64,000 nucleotides of DNA from Winogradskyella flava (GCF_014243395.1 NZ_JACLCP010000002.1:310001-374000); one strand, 5' to 3'; positions 53,861-61,430 are shown, numbered from the stretch's first letter. The notes: generated by a model not told the origin, from the sequence alone. Numbers and translations are program-made.

Positions 53861-54493
53861 ATGAAAAAACTCAATATGAAATTCATTCAGATTATAGTAC
53901 TTATTTCAATTTTACTTGTTGGGTGCTCTAAACAGGACAAAAAACAATCAACAATAGATGAATTAAACAAAACACCTGAAGTTCTTGTAGGAACAGAAAG
54001 TAGAGTTTTAAGTTCATATCGATATGATGGGAATATCATTGACAACCTTTACAAAGAAGCACTTAGTAAAAATCAAAACCTGGAAGAATTAAATGACCGT
54101 ATCGAAGAAATCTCTTCAGACAGTTTATCAGACAAAACAAAAGACTATTTAAAATATAGAAGTGTCAATAAAAGATATTGGACTTCGGCAAAAAGTTATG
54201 CTAATAACTTAAATGATAGCCTTTGGAAAGTTGAAATGCTTGATATAATTGAAAAGTTAGAATCGAGCTATGAAAAAAGAGTTACAAATCATGAAAGCAG
54301 AATTGATTCAATTGAGGCACTTAAATCGACTTTAAAAGATAAACTTATTCTATTGAAATTATTCATTACTGAACCTATGATACATAATTATCAGTCTAAT
54401 GAATTACCTAATGTTGAGCAACTGGAATCGCTAATAAAAGATTACAAAAAAGCAATTGAGGATTCAAAGGAATATATTAAAATCAATAAATAA
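53861..54493 (+). CDS. Lipoprotein of unknown function, coiled-coil rich
   Basis: About 210 residues. Signal peptide with a good lipobox (ISILLVGCSKQD), then a helical, Lys/Glu/Ser-rich domain probably forming coiled coils (NQNLEELNDRIEEISSD, then ESSYEKRVTNHESRIDSIE). The ATG at 53861 (MKKLNMKF) starts right after R5 and is preferred to the TTG at 53849, which lies in the repeat arm. No family recognised. Cassette between R5 and R6. Confidence 0.72.
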   Translation: MKKLNMKFIQIIVLISILLVGCSKQDKKQSTIDELNKTPEVLVGTESRVLSSYRYDGNIIDNLYKEALSKNQNLEELNDRIEEISSDSLSDKTKDYLKYRSVNKRYWTSAKSYANNLNDSLWKVEMLDIIEKLESSYEKRVTNHESRIDSIEALKSTLKDKLILLKLFITEPMIHNYQSNELPNVEQLESLIKDYKKAIEDSKEYIKINK

Positions 54494-54496
54494 CTG

Positions 54497-54650
54497 CACA
54501 CAACAATGGCTATAAGTAATTGCTTGTTCTCGCCTACTTCTGAAAATTGATACTCACAGTTCACTACGTTCATGTCTATTCGGTTTGTATTTGCTAAATT
54601 AGTTGCCGAAACAAGCAACGAAATCATGAACAAACACCTTGCCAACAAGC
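54497..54650. repeat. Cassette-type repeat R6
   Basis: 5' arm CACAACAATGGCTATAAGTA then ATTGC; centre CTCGCCTACTTCTGAAAATTG as in R9; 3' arm AAGCAACGAAATCATGAACA then AACACCTTGCCAAC. Confidence 0.65.
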
Positions 54651-54669
54651 CGACTAAAAAACCTCTAAA

Positions 54670-55248
54670 TTGAAAATTAAACAGAACTATTTAAAAGGGA
54701 AATCCGTTTTCATAGTTTCATTAATCGTAATCGGAATTACAATTCTGACAGTTTATCTAACTGGAATAAATTACAACCGAAGTCTGACTTCCAATCTCTA
54801 TTTGTCACTCGGAATAATTGCAACAGCCCTATTCCTTTTTATGACTTATGGACTTTATACTGGAATTGGACTGATTGACAACTTTCCAAAATTTCGGAAT
54901 TTTAAAAGAGGCGACATAATGGGAAATGCTTCACCGACTTTCGACACGCCTTCAATTGAAGTTGGAGACGGAATTGGTGGACTAATTTTATCAATACTAC
55001 TATGGATTGGAATGACAATTTTAATAATTGTGTTATTACTCGTCTTGGAAGCTGTATTTTGGTTTTCACTATTTATAATTTTAGCAATGTTGTATTGGAT
55101 TTTCTTTAGAGCATTAAAGTTTGTTTTTAATAAATCAAAAGGTACGAAAGGAGATATTGGAATTTCAGCAGTTTACTCGCTGACATATACTCTACTCTAT
55201 GTTGGTTGGATTTTCGGAATCGTTTATCTGACTGATATAATAAAATAA
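54670..55248 (+). CDS. Multi-pass membrane protein of unknown function
   Basis: 192 residues with about five hydrophobic segments (VFIVSLIVIGITILTVYL, YLSLGIIATALFLFMTYGLY, GLILSILLWIGMTILIIVLL, VFWFSLFIILAMLYWIFF and a last one near the C-terminus). Glycine-rich loop GDGIGGLILS. The start is TTG at 54670; no in-frame ATG precedes the first helix. No family recognised. Cassette between R6 and R7. Confidence 0.7.
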   Translation: MKIKQNYLKGKSVFIVSLIVIGITILTVYLTGINYNRSLTSNLYLSLGIIATALFLFMTYGLYTGIGLIDNFPKFRNFKRGDIMGNASPTFDTPSIEVGDGIGGLILSILLWIGMTILIIVLLLVLEAVFWFSLFIILAMLYWIFFRALKFVFNKSKGTKGDIGISAVYSLTYTLLYVGWIFGIVYLTDIIK

Positions 55249-55256
55249 AGCCTGTT

Positions 55257-55380
55257 GGCAACAACGCATATAGCACATGCCTCTTTAGACACCAAAAATT
55301 TATCTATCTTTAAACTAGATAAATTTCGTGTATGTCACTCAACCGATGAACGGCACGTGCCATATGCGAGGACATTGTGC
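55257..55380. repeat. Cassette-type repeat R7
   Basis: The best-paired example: GCATATAGCACATGCC on the 5' side faces GGCACGTGCCATATGC on the 3' side (14 of 16 pairs), with ACAAC before and ACATTGTGC after. Inner arms (ATTTATCTATCTTTA / TAAACTAGATAAAT) give a second stem. The flanking bases leave extrahelical nucleotides like those of attC sites. Confidence 0.75.
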
Positions 55381-55399
55381 TTCATTATCAGAAACCAAT

Positions 55400-55446
55400 A
55401 AGATTCCCGCTTTCTCGGGAAATAGAATATGATAAAATTCTTTAGA
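55400..55446 (+). repeat. Second copy of the 47-bp DUF6090 leader block
   Basis: Identical to 50621-50667 over 47 bp, but after the shared codons (MIKFFR) the frame continues into unrelated residues. A complete DUF6090 gene starts 98 bp later. Confidence 0.85.
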
Positions 55447-55539
55447 TTATTGAAACACAATTCTGCAAAGCAAAATCGAATGTCCTGTGGACATTTGGTT
55501 GAGATAGCCGCTTGCGGACAATCTAAATGCTTAAATTAG
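55429..55539 (+). pseudogene. Remnant start of a DUF6090 gene (36 codons)
   Basis: ATG-initiated frame encoding MIKFFRLLKHNSAKQNRM and 18 more residues before TAG. The first six residues and the leader equal those of the gene at 50650; the rest does not match DUF6090 (the expected KTGKYFKYAIGEIV is missing). It looks like a duplicated 5' end left by recombination, lying just before an intact DUF6090 gene. Probably not functional as a protein. Confidence 0.45.
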
Positions 55540-55543
55540 ATTT

Positions 55544-56269
55544 ATGATAAAGTTTTTTAGAAAAATCAGATTCGACCTTATGGAGAAAAACAAAACTGGA
55601 AAGTATTTGAAGTATGCTATTGGAGAAATAGTTCTTGTCATTATTGGAATTTTAATTGCACTTTCAATAAACAATTGGAATACGAACAGAAAACTTAAAT
55701 CTGAAGAACAGAATCTTCTTAAAGACCTTCGAATAGAAATAAAAAATAACATTGATGAACTTTCAATTGCAATTAATGAACATGAAAAATCTTATGCAGT
55801 AGCGCAAGAGTTTAAGAGTCTTTTTAAAAATAGAGTCGCTTTTAATGAAATGCCGGATAGTACATTCTTAAAAAAATGGCGAAGATTAAATCAGAACTGG
55901 ACTTTTGACCCAAATAAAGGAATTTTAAAATCAATTATTTCTTCAGGTCAAATCAATAATCTTTCGAATAAGGAACTTAAATATACTTTAGCATCTCTTG
56001 AAGATATTATTACAGATGCCTTTGAAGATACAATGAAAATAGAAAAAAGAAGAGATAACTTAATAAAAGAGATATTTGTAGACGCACATATTATTAATAA
56101 TAATGAAATTCTGAATTTTGAACCAAAGCGATTTTATGATAATCCAAATTTCAGATTGCTTGTCATATATTTTGACGAAGTTCGAAATGATGGATTAAAA
56201 GAAGAGTACGAACTAAAAAAAACCATGAATCGTATTCTTGAACTAATTGAAATGGAAATAAAAAAATAA
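55544..56269 (+). CDS. DUF6090 family membrane protein, second copy
   Basis: 241 residues. Same family as the gene at 50650: MIKFFRKIRFDLMEKNKTGK, helix YLKYAIGEIVLVIIGILIAL, then SINNWNTNRKL. The soluble part (about 195 residues) is helical and differs strongly from the first copy, so this is not a recent gene duplication even though the leaders share 47 identical bases. Cassette between R7 and R8. Function unknown. Confidence 0.85.
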   Translation: MIKFFRKIRFDLMEKNKTGKYLKYAIGEIVLVIIGILIALSINNWNTNRKLKSEEQNLLKDLRIEIKNNIDELSIAINEHEKSYAVAQEFKSLFKNRVAFNEMPDSTFLKKWRRLNQNWTFDPNKGILKSIISSGQINNLSNKELKYTLASLEDIITDAFEDTMKIEKRRDNLIKEIFVDAHIINNNEILNFEPKRFYDNPNFRLLVIYFDEVRNDGLKEEYELKKTMNRILELIEMEIKK

Positions 56270-56275
56270 CGAAAG

Positions 56276-56374
56276 CACAACACCGTGAATAATTCATTGC
56301 TAGTACTCGCCTACTTACGAAAATTGCATCGCCAGTTCGCTACGCGCGTGTCCGCTAGAATTTTCTATTTTTGA
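56276..56374. repeat. Cassette-type repeat R8 (3' end truncated)
   Basis: 5' arm CACAACACCGTGAATAATTC then ATTGC, centre CTCGCCTACTTACGAAAATTG and GTGTCCGCTAGAATTTTCTA as in R14. The 3' arm (GCAACGAAACC..GTTG) is missing; the next gene starts directly. Confidence 0.6.
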
Positions 56375-56386
56375 TTGAATACTATC

Positions 56387-56860
56387 ATGAAAAACAATTT
56401 CAAAATCTCAAGGATTCAAGAAAATGATATTGAGAGATTCATAGAACTTATAGAACTACTGAATGAGGTTTTCGAGGAATCTAATAAAGTAGCTTCAAAA
56501 AGACAATTGAAGAAACTATTAAATAAACCAGATTTTTATGCAATTGCAGCAATTCATGAAAATAAAATTATTGGAGGACTGACTGCATATCAACTAGAAA
56601 AATATTATACTGACAAAAGTGAACTATATATTTATGACATAGCGGTTAAAGTAGAGCTTCAAAACCAAGGAGTAGGAAAAGAATTAATTGACCATCTAAA
56701 AAATTATTCAAGTAATAATGGAATTGAAACAATTTTCGTTGAAGCACACTCGGAAGATGAACAAGCAATTAAGTTTTACAAATCTACATTTGGAAAAGGA
56801 GAAAAGGTTGACCACTTTAATTTTGAAATAAAAACAACACACAACAATGATTATAAGTAA
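56387..56860 (+). CDS. GNAT acetyltransferase, AAC(3)-I-like
   Basis: About 157 residues. GNAT-family acetyl-CoA-dependent acetyltransferase. The run ELLNEVFEES, FYAIAAIHENKIIGGLTAYQL, SELYIYDIAVKVELQNQGVG, then IFVEAHSEDEQAIKFYKSTF closely follows the aminoglycoside 3-N-acetyltransferase AAC(3)-I pattern (ALAAYVLPKFEQARSEIYIY-like; SELYIYD and the ..QGIATALI-type acetyl-CoA loop, here QNQGVGKELI). Whether it modifies aminoglycosides is unknown. The last 8 codons (THNNDYK) lie within repeat R9. The ATG at 56387 is used rather than TTG at 56375. AAC(3)-I genes are classic integron cassettes. Confidence 0.85.
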   Translation: MKNNFKISRIQENDIERFIELIELLNEVFEESNKVASKRQLKKLLNKPDFYAIAAIHENKIIGGLTAYQLEKYYTDKSELYIYDIAVKVELQNQGVGKELIDHLKNYSSNNGIETIFVEAHSEDEQAIKFYKSTFGKGEKVDHFNFEIKTTHNNDYK

Positions 56861-56999
56861 TTGCCTGTTCTCGCCTACTTCTGAAAATTGCTTCGCACAG
56901 TTGGCTATGCTTGTGTCCGCTGGAATTTCCTATCTGTGATTTGTTTGTTAACTTAGTCGCTAAACCACGCAACCAACCATACTCAAAACCGTTGTATTA
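56837..56999. repeat. Cassette-type repeat R9
   Basis: Full-length: ACACAACAATGATTATAAGT then AATTGC, centre CTCGCCTACTTC, 3' arm CGCAACCAACCATACTCAAA then ACCGTTGTATT. It overlaps the end of the acetyltransferase gene. Positions 56931-56982 match 63585-63636 of R14 with one difference. Confidence 0.7.
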
Positions 57000-57010
57000 C
57001 ATTTGAGAAA

Positions 57011-57469
57011 ATGAGAATATTATTGATTTTATTGATTGGATTTTTAGGTCTGACAGCTTTTTCACAAAATTCATATTCTGACAAGAGTTACGAATTATTG
57101 TCTAAGCGAAAAGACAGCCTTTTATTTTCATTCTTTTCGACAAAAACTCAGCGGAATATTGTTCTAGAAACGAATGGAAAAGATAAAAACACATATTCAA
57201 TCAACTCAAGTGAGACCCAGAAAATCATAGAGATTTTTAAAGGATTTGGACTTTTGAAAATTGATAATCTTATTCCTGCAGATAATCCTGACTTCGACTA
57301 TCAAATTAATGATTCTACAAAATTGTTTGTTATTATTGGTAGAGAGGACTTTGACTTTTATTTGGCCATTCGTGATTTAAAAACGGCGGAATTAGTTCTT
57401 GAAAAATTAATTGAGACACTCGAATATGATGAAGTTTTTACAGAATTTAAAAAAGAAATAAAAACGTAG
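57011..57469 (+). CDS. Secreted protein of unknown function
   Basis: 152 residues. Signal peptide (ILLILLIGFLGLTAFSQN), then a mixed alpha/beta domain (SLLFSFFSTKTQRNIVLE, then FDFYLAIRDLKTAELVLEKL). No family recognised. Cassette between R9 and R10. Confidence 0.7.
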   Translation: MRILLILLIGFLGLTAFSQNSYSDKSYELLSKRKDSLLFSFFSTKTQRNIVLETNGKDKNTYSINSSETQKIIEIFKGFGLLKIDNLIPADNPDFDYQINDSTKLFVIIGREDFDFYLAIRDLKTAELVLEKLIETLEYDEVFTEFKKEIKT

Positions 57470-57650
57470 TTCAACAAAGTGTATAGCTCATTGCGGCTGA
57501 ATTCCTAATCGGAATTTCAAGCCTTTTTGCTATCTTTCGGTTACGGCGGAAATCATAGCTGATTTTATTCATGGAATGACTAGTTTTAAACTAATGTATT
57601 CACGAATCCTAAGGATTTACGCAACGAACTTTACACAAACACGTTGAAAC
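57470..57650. repeat. Cassette-type repeat R10 (long)
   Basis: 5' end GTTCAACAAAGTGTATAGCT then CATTGC; its first seven bases GTTCAAC fit the classic attC R'' consensus RYYYAAC. 3' end GCAACGAACTTTACACAAAC then ACGTTGAAAC. An inner hairpin CGAATCC / GGATT and a GGCTGAAT..ATTTCAAGCC stem are also present. Confidence 0.7.
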
Positions 57651-57702
57651 AAATAAGAAAAACAGTAAGACTATTTGTTCAATGGGGACTAAACATAACG
57701 TT

Positions 57703-58206
57703 ATGAAAAAAAATATTCTTATTCTTTTTGTGGTTTTATCTACAATAATTTCTCATTCAATGGTCAATGCGCAAGATTTACATGAAACAAATGCGCCAGA
57801 ATTTGAGTTTACAGATATTAATGGAAATATTATTTCTACTGAGAATACTATTGGTAAAGTAGTTGTATTGAACTTTTGGTTTGTAGGCTGTGCGCCTTGT
57901 TTAGAAGAAATACCAGCATTGAATGAAATTTATGAAAAGTACAAAGAGAACTCTGATGTTGTATTTGCCTCTGTTACTTATGACGATCAAAAAAAAGTAA
58001 AGAGAAGTTTAAAGAAATATAATTTTGCGTATCCTATTGTTACCAACGCTAAGGAAACTTGCAATGTATTTCAAATCAACGGCTATCCGACCAATATTGT
58101 TATTGATAGAAAAGGAAAAATCTACTTTAGTTTTACTGGTGGATTTTCAGGTATTGGAAAAGTTGTGTCCAAATCTATTGAAGGAGCTTTAGAAATCAAT
58201 GATTAA
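57703..58206 (+). CDS. TlpA-like thioredoxin-fold protein (thiol-disulfide oxidoreductase)
   Basis: About 167 residues. Signal peptide (ILILFVVLSTIISHSMVNAQ), then a TlpA/ResA-type thioredoxin fold with the redox site GCAPC (Cys63 and Cys66 from the ATG at 57703) in FWFVGCAPCLEEIP, and the cis-Pro loop GYPTNIVIDRKGKI. Usually reduces or isomerises disulfides, often in cytochrome maturation, outside the cytoplasm. The ATG at 57703 is chosen because it places the signal peptide at the N-terminus; the ATG at 57682 would add seven residues. Cassette between R10 and R11. Confidence 0.9.
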   Translation: MKKNILILFVVLSTIISHSMVNAQDLHETNAPEFEFTDINGNIISTENTIGKVVVLNFWFVGCAPCLEEIPALNEIYEKYKENSDVVFASVTYDDQKKVKRSLKKYNFAYPIVTNAKETCNVFQINGYPTNIVIDRKGKIYFSFTGGFSGIGKVVSKSIEGALEIND

Positions 58207-58273
58207 TGAAATATTCAGTTGAAAATATTGCCAAAGAATATTTACTATTTTTAATTCGTACTGATTCCTTACG

Positions 58274-58324
58274 CAGAAATCACAACTGATTTCACGCAAC
58301 GAAACCATACACAAACACTGACCA
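58274..58324. repeat. Cassette-type repeat R11 (3' half clear)
   Basis: 3' arm GCAACGAAACCATACACAAA then CACTG, close to the consensus. The 5' part (about 58215-58270) has decayed, though AATATTGCC may be its trace. Confidence 0.5.
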
Positions 58325-58342
58325 GCATTAAAACCCTTTGAT

Positions 58343-58831
58343 ATGAAAAAACAAATTTTGATAGTATTATGTATCGGATTTGCACTTGGGTGTAATTCGA
58401 ATAAAGAAGGAGTGAAAATAGATAAAAGTATAGAATCGGAAAGAATAATTCGGACGATTGATAACTGGAATGAAGGATGGGATAAAAAAAATGTTGAATT
58501 AGCGATTTCGGACTATTCTGAAGATATTGATTGGACCAATGCCTTTGGCGATAGAATTAAATCAAAGTCAGAATTAAGAGCATTACTTAAAGAAATTTTT
58601 GCAATGAACTTCGTTATGGAAGGTACTGACAATTATCAAAATGATGATGTACAATTTCTAACTGATGACATTGCATTATTGCGCTCAACCAATATAAGAA
58701 CAGGTCAGAAATGGAGTGATGGTACTTTTATGAAAGATCGATACATACACCACTTACGGGTTTATAAAAAAATAAATAATAATTGGAAAATAACTGACCA
58801 TATGATTAGTCAAGCACAGGAAAAAAAATAA
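58343..58831 (+). CDS. SnoaL/DUF4440-like lipoprotein (NTF2-like fold)
   Basis: 162 residues. Lipoprotein signal with lipobox (LCIGFALGCNSN), then an NTF2-like fold of the SgcJ/DUF4440 kind: IIRTIDNWNEGWDKKNVELAISDYSEDIDWTN, then DDVQFLTDDIALLRSTNI and VYKKINNNWKITDHMISQAQ. These proteins bind or act on small polar molecules, but substrates vary widely. Cassette between R11 and R12. Confidence 0.8.
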   Translation: MKKQILIVLCIGFALGCNSNKEGVKIDKSIESERIIRTIDNWNEGWDKKNVELAISDYSEDIDWTNAFGDRIKSKSELRALLKEIFAMNFVMEGTDNYQNDDVQFLTDDIALLRSTNIRTGQKWSDGTFMKDRYIHHLRVYKKINNNWKITDHMISQAQEKK

Positions 58832-58840
58832 ACACGACTC

Positions 58841-58976
58841 GCCAACACCATGTATAATTCATTGTGCTGGAATTTTAAACGGAAAATCCCTACCTTTCAA
58901 TCATTACTTGATTGTCAAGGAATGGCCCTTGCAGACAATTCAAAAATGAAATCATAGCCACACCTTTAGCGGCAGG
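58841..58976. repeat. Cassette-type repeat R12
   Basis: 5' arm CCAACACCATGTATAATTCA then TTG. 3' arm TGAAATCATAGCCACACCTT then TAGCGGC. Inner stem TGACAATC-like (TTGATTGTCAAGG) is visible. Confidence 0.55.
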
Positions 58977-59008
58977 CAGAATAGAATAAAGACTCAACAA
59001 TTGATTCT

Positions 59009-59434
59009 ATGATTACCATAAATCCATACATCTACTTTGACGGAAATTGTGAAGAAGCGTTTAATTTTTACGAATCAGTCTTTCGGAAAAAGATAAGCCA
59101 TATAAGTAAATATGGTGACGTACCTACGTCTGACAAAACTCTTTTTCAAGAATCTGATGAAAAAATTATGCACGCCACCTTACCTATAAGCAATGAAACC
59201 ATGCTAAATGGCTCAGACAATTCATTGGCCTATAAAGAAATGATAAAATACAAATCCTTTTCCCTTATCATTCATGCCGATAGCAAAGAAGAGGTTGACC
59301 GAATGTTCGAAAAGCTATCTGAAAACGGACAAATAAAAGTACCCGCAGGTTTAACATTCTGGGGTTCGTACTATGGTCAGTGTATTGATCAGTTTGGAAT
59401 TAATTGGAAAATAACTTTAGCATCAGAAAATTAG
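59009..59434 (+). CDS. VOC family protein (PhnB-like)
   Basis: 141 residues. Single-copy glyoxalase/bleomycin-resistance (VOC) fold of the PhnB/3-demethylubiquinone-methyltransferase-like type: NPYIYFDGNCEEAFNFYESVF, then IMHATLPISNETMLNGSDN and the end GSYYGQCIDQFGINWKITLA. VOC proteins include glyoxalases and antibiotic-binding proteins; this member is not assigned a substrate. Cassette position after R12. The following 88 bp contains no repeat, so the cassette region pauses here. Confidence 0.87.
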   Translation: MITINPYIYFDGNCEEAFNFYESVFRKKISHISKYGDVPTSDKTLFQESDEKIMHATLPISNETMLNGSDNSLAYKEMIKYKSFSLIIHADSKEEVDRMFEKLSENGQIKVPAGLTFWGSYYGQCIDQFGINWKITLASEN

Positions 59435-59522
59435 CGTAAATCTTCTGTCTATGAGGAGATATGGAACAAGTTTGTTGCAATTAAAAAAGAAAAAATCATC
59501 TAATTGTTAAATAGTATTAGTG

Positions 59523-60119
59523 ATGGCAAAACAAGATAAATCGTTGAGTATATACAAGGGAATATTGGATCACATTGCCAGATATGTTGAATTATCTGAT
59601 AATGAAATAGAAGAGTTCATTTCCATACTAAAAACCAATAGAGTAAAGAAAAGACAATTTATTGTTCAACCAGGGTTTGTGTCTGAATATCGAAATTATA
59701 TTGTAGAAGGCGCAGTTAGAGTTTTCTATTTGGATGACTCGGGAAAGGAACACACTATAATTATTGCAATAGAAGATTGGTTTTTTACGGATTTTTATAG
59801 TTATTTAAATAGAACTCCTGCAGAATATTATGCTGAAGCACTTGAGGATTCCCTGATCCTACAAATGAAATACGAGGATGTTGAAGAGCTTTGTAGTAGA
59901 ATACATGCTTTAAGTCAGTATTTTAGATTATTTACAGAAAGATCCATGGCTCATTCTTATAAAAGAACCATTTCTAATATTAGCAAAACCTCAGAAGAGC
60001 GCTATTGGGAGTACGTTAATAAATATCCCCAAATAGCAAACAGAGTTCCGCAGTACGTATTAGCATCTTATCTAGGTATTTCTCCAGAATCAATAAGCAG
60101 AATCCGTTCGAAATCTTAA
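59523..60119 (+). CDS. Crp/Fnr family transcriptional regulator
   Basis: 198 residues. Cyclic-nucleotide-binding-like beta-roll (about 20-140; RQFIVQPGFVSEYRNYIVEG, AVRVFYLDDSGKEHT), dimer helix, and a C-terminal winged HTH (YVLASYLGISPESISRIRSKS). Only one Cys, so it is not an iron-sulfur FNR. It probably binds operators of the TTGAT-N4-ATCAA kind. Three such palindromes lie between its stop and the next gene. ATG at 59523 is preferred to the overlapping GTG at 59520. Confidence 0.9.
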   Translation: MAKQDKSLSIYKGILDHIARYVELSDNEIEEFISILKTNRVKKRQFIVQPGFVSEYRNYIVEGAVRVFYLDDSGKEHTIIIAIEDWFFTDFYSYLNRTPAEYYAEALEDSLILQMKYEDVEELCSRIHALSQYFRLFTERSMAHSYKRTISNISKTSEERYWEYVNKYPQIANRVPQYVLASYLGISPESISRIRSKS

Positions 60120-60123
60120 AAAA

Positions 60124-60137
60124 TTGATATAAATCAA
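60124..60137. promoter_or_regulatory. CRP/FNR-type operator (perfect TTGAT-N4-ATCAA)
   Basis: TTGATATAAATCAA: perfect FNR-box palindrome, 4 bp after the regulator's stop codon. Possible site for the adjacent Crp/Fnr regulator, controlling the alcohol dehydrogenase downstream. Confidence 0.6.
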
Positions 60138-60146
60138 TTTTATTGC

Positions 60147-60160
60147 TTGATGTAGGTCAA
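60147..60160. promoter_or_regulatory. Second CRP/FNR-type operator
   Basis: TTGATGTAGGTCAA: TTGAT..GTCAA, one mismatch from a perfect palindrome, centred 23 bp (about two helical turns) from the first site. Confidence 0.5.
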
Positions 60161-60215
60161 GCCTTTTTCTTAATACATATCATATTTACTTTTTTAATTA
60201 TGAGGCAATTTTGTC

Positions 60216-60232
60216 TTGTCAATAATTGACAA
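60216..60232. promoter_or_regulatory. 17-bp perfect palindrome upstream of the alcohol dehydrogenase
   Basis: TTGTCAATAATTGACAA: two 8-base arms around one base. It lies 82 bp before the dehydrogenase ATG and is another operator candidate, perhaps for a dimeric regulator of a different spacing. No TANNTTTG promoter could be placed with confidence in this interval. Confidence 0.5.
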
Positions 60233-60313
60233 ATACTAGCTTAAGTTTTATTTAACATTAGTTCTGTAAAACCAAGCTGTATTCTTTTAAAAATGAAAAG
60301 TAAATAATTTATT

Positions 60314-61393
60314 ATGAAAGCAGTAGTATATAAGAAACGAGCCAAAATCGAGGTCGTAGATATACCAAAACCACAAATATTAAAAGATGATGATGTTATC
60401 GTGCGTATTACCCTTGCAGGTGTTTGCGGCGCAGATTTAGAATTCACCCAAAATGGACCAGAAATGGGTTTATATGAGGGAATGCGAATCGGTCATGAGT
60501 TCGTGGGTATCGTAGATCAAGTTGGTAAAGGAATACATACTTTGAACGTAGGAGATCGTGTTATAGCGTCCGCCATGTTTGTGGATGGCGATTGTTATTA
60601 TTGTAAACGAGATTTACCTTCGGCGTGTGATCATGGAGGTTTATTTGGAACACCACTCTTTGCGCAGCATGGAGGAGATGATATCCAAGGAGGTCAGGCT
60701 GAATTTATACGTGTTCCTTATGGTAACTCTTCATTGTTTAAACTTCCTGAAGGCTTGACTGGAGATGAGTATGATACTAAAGTTCTTCCACTAGGAGATA
60801 ACTTTGCTACAGGTTATCACGGTGCATTAAATGCAAATATTAAAACAGGAGAAACCGTAGTCGTTATTGGTGACGGTGCAGTAGGACTTAGCGCAGTAAT
60901 GGCAGCTACATTATTCGGACCCTCTACTATTATTTTGGTAGGACGTCATGATAGCCGATTAGAACTAGCAAAAACTATTGGAGCTACCCACGTCGTGAAC
61001 TCAAAAAATGAGGATCCTGTAGAATTCGTCAAGTCCCTTACAGAAGGTCGAGGCGCTAATTCCATTATCGATTCTGTCGGTAATAAAACGGCCATTACGC
61101 AAGGTATGGAAATGACTCAGGCTGGAGCATCAATAAGTGTTCTAGGGTTTGGTCATCTTTATGAGCCAGTAGAGCAACCATATTCTTCAGCTTTGTTTAG
61201 AAATATAACGATTCATACGGGTGTGGTAAATGTAGCAGCTTACATGAAAAAATTACTTCCTATTGTAGAAAGAGGTGTCATCGACCCTAGTAAGATTTTT
61301 ACTGATATTTTACCATTATCAGAGGCGGAAAAAGGTTATGATTTAATGCGTGATCGTACATCAGGAACGCTTAAAGTAGCATTACGTCCTTAG
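60314..61393 (+). CDS. Zinc-dependent alcohol dehydrogenase family protein (MDR)
   Basis: 359 residues. Medium-chain dehydrogenase/reductase with a GroES-like N-terminal domain (LAGVCGADLEFTQNGPEMGL, catalytic zinc Cys; IGHEFVGIVDQVG) and a Rossmann domain with GDGAVGLSAVMAATLFG (about 180-197). The structural-zinc lobe has the segment CYYCKRDLPSAC, three cysteines instead of the usual four. Oxidises an alcohol or reduces an aldehyde with NAD(P); substrate unknown. It is preceded by three operator-like palindromes and the Crp/Fnr regulator. Confidence 0.88.
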   Translation: MKAVVYKKRAKIEVVDIPKPQILKDDDVIVRITLAGVCGADLEFTQNGPEMGLYEGMRIGHEFVGIVDQVGKGIHTLNVGDRVIASAMFVDGDCYYCKRDLPSACDHGGLFGTPLFAQHGGDDIQGGQAEFIRVPYGNSSLFKLPEGLTGDEYDTKVLPLGDNFATGYHGALNANIKTGETVVVIGDGAVGLSAVMAATLFGPSTIILVGRHDSRLELAKTIGATHVVNSKNEDPVEFVKSLTEGRGANSIIDSVGNKTAITQGMEMTQAGASISVLGFGHLYEPVEQPYSSALFRNITIHTGVVNVAAYMKKLLPIVERGVIDPSKIFTDILPLSEAEKGYDLMRDRTSGTLKVALRP

Positions 61394-61430
61394 CATTTTT
61401 GAATCAAAAATTTAAAATAACTCATTTATC

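Noticed and set aside
59520-59522. GTG start of the Crp/Fnr gene
   Set aside because: The ATG immediately after it (59523) is the simpler start.
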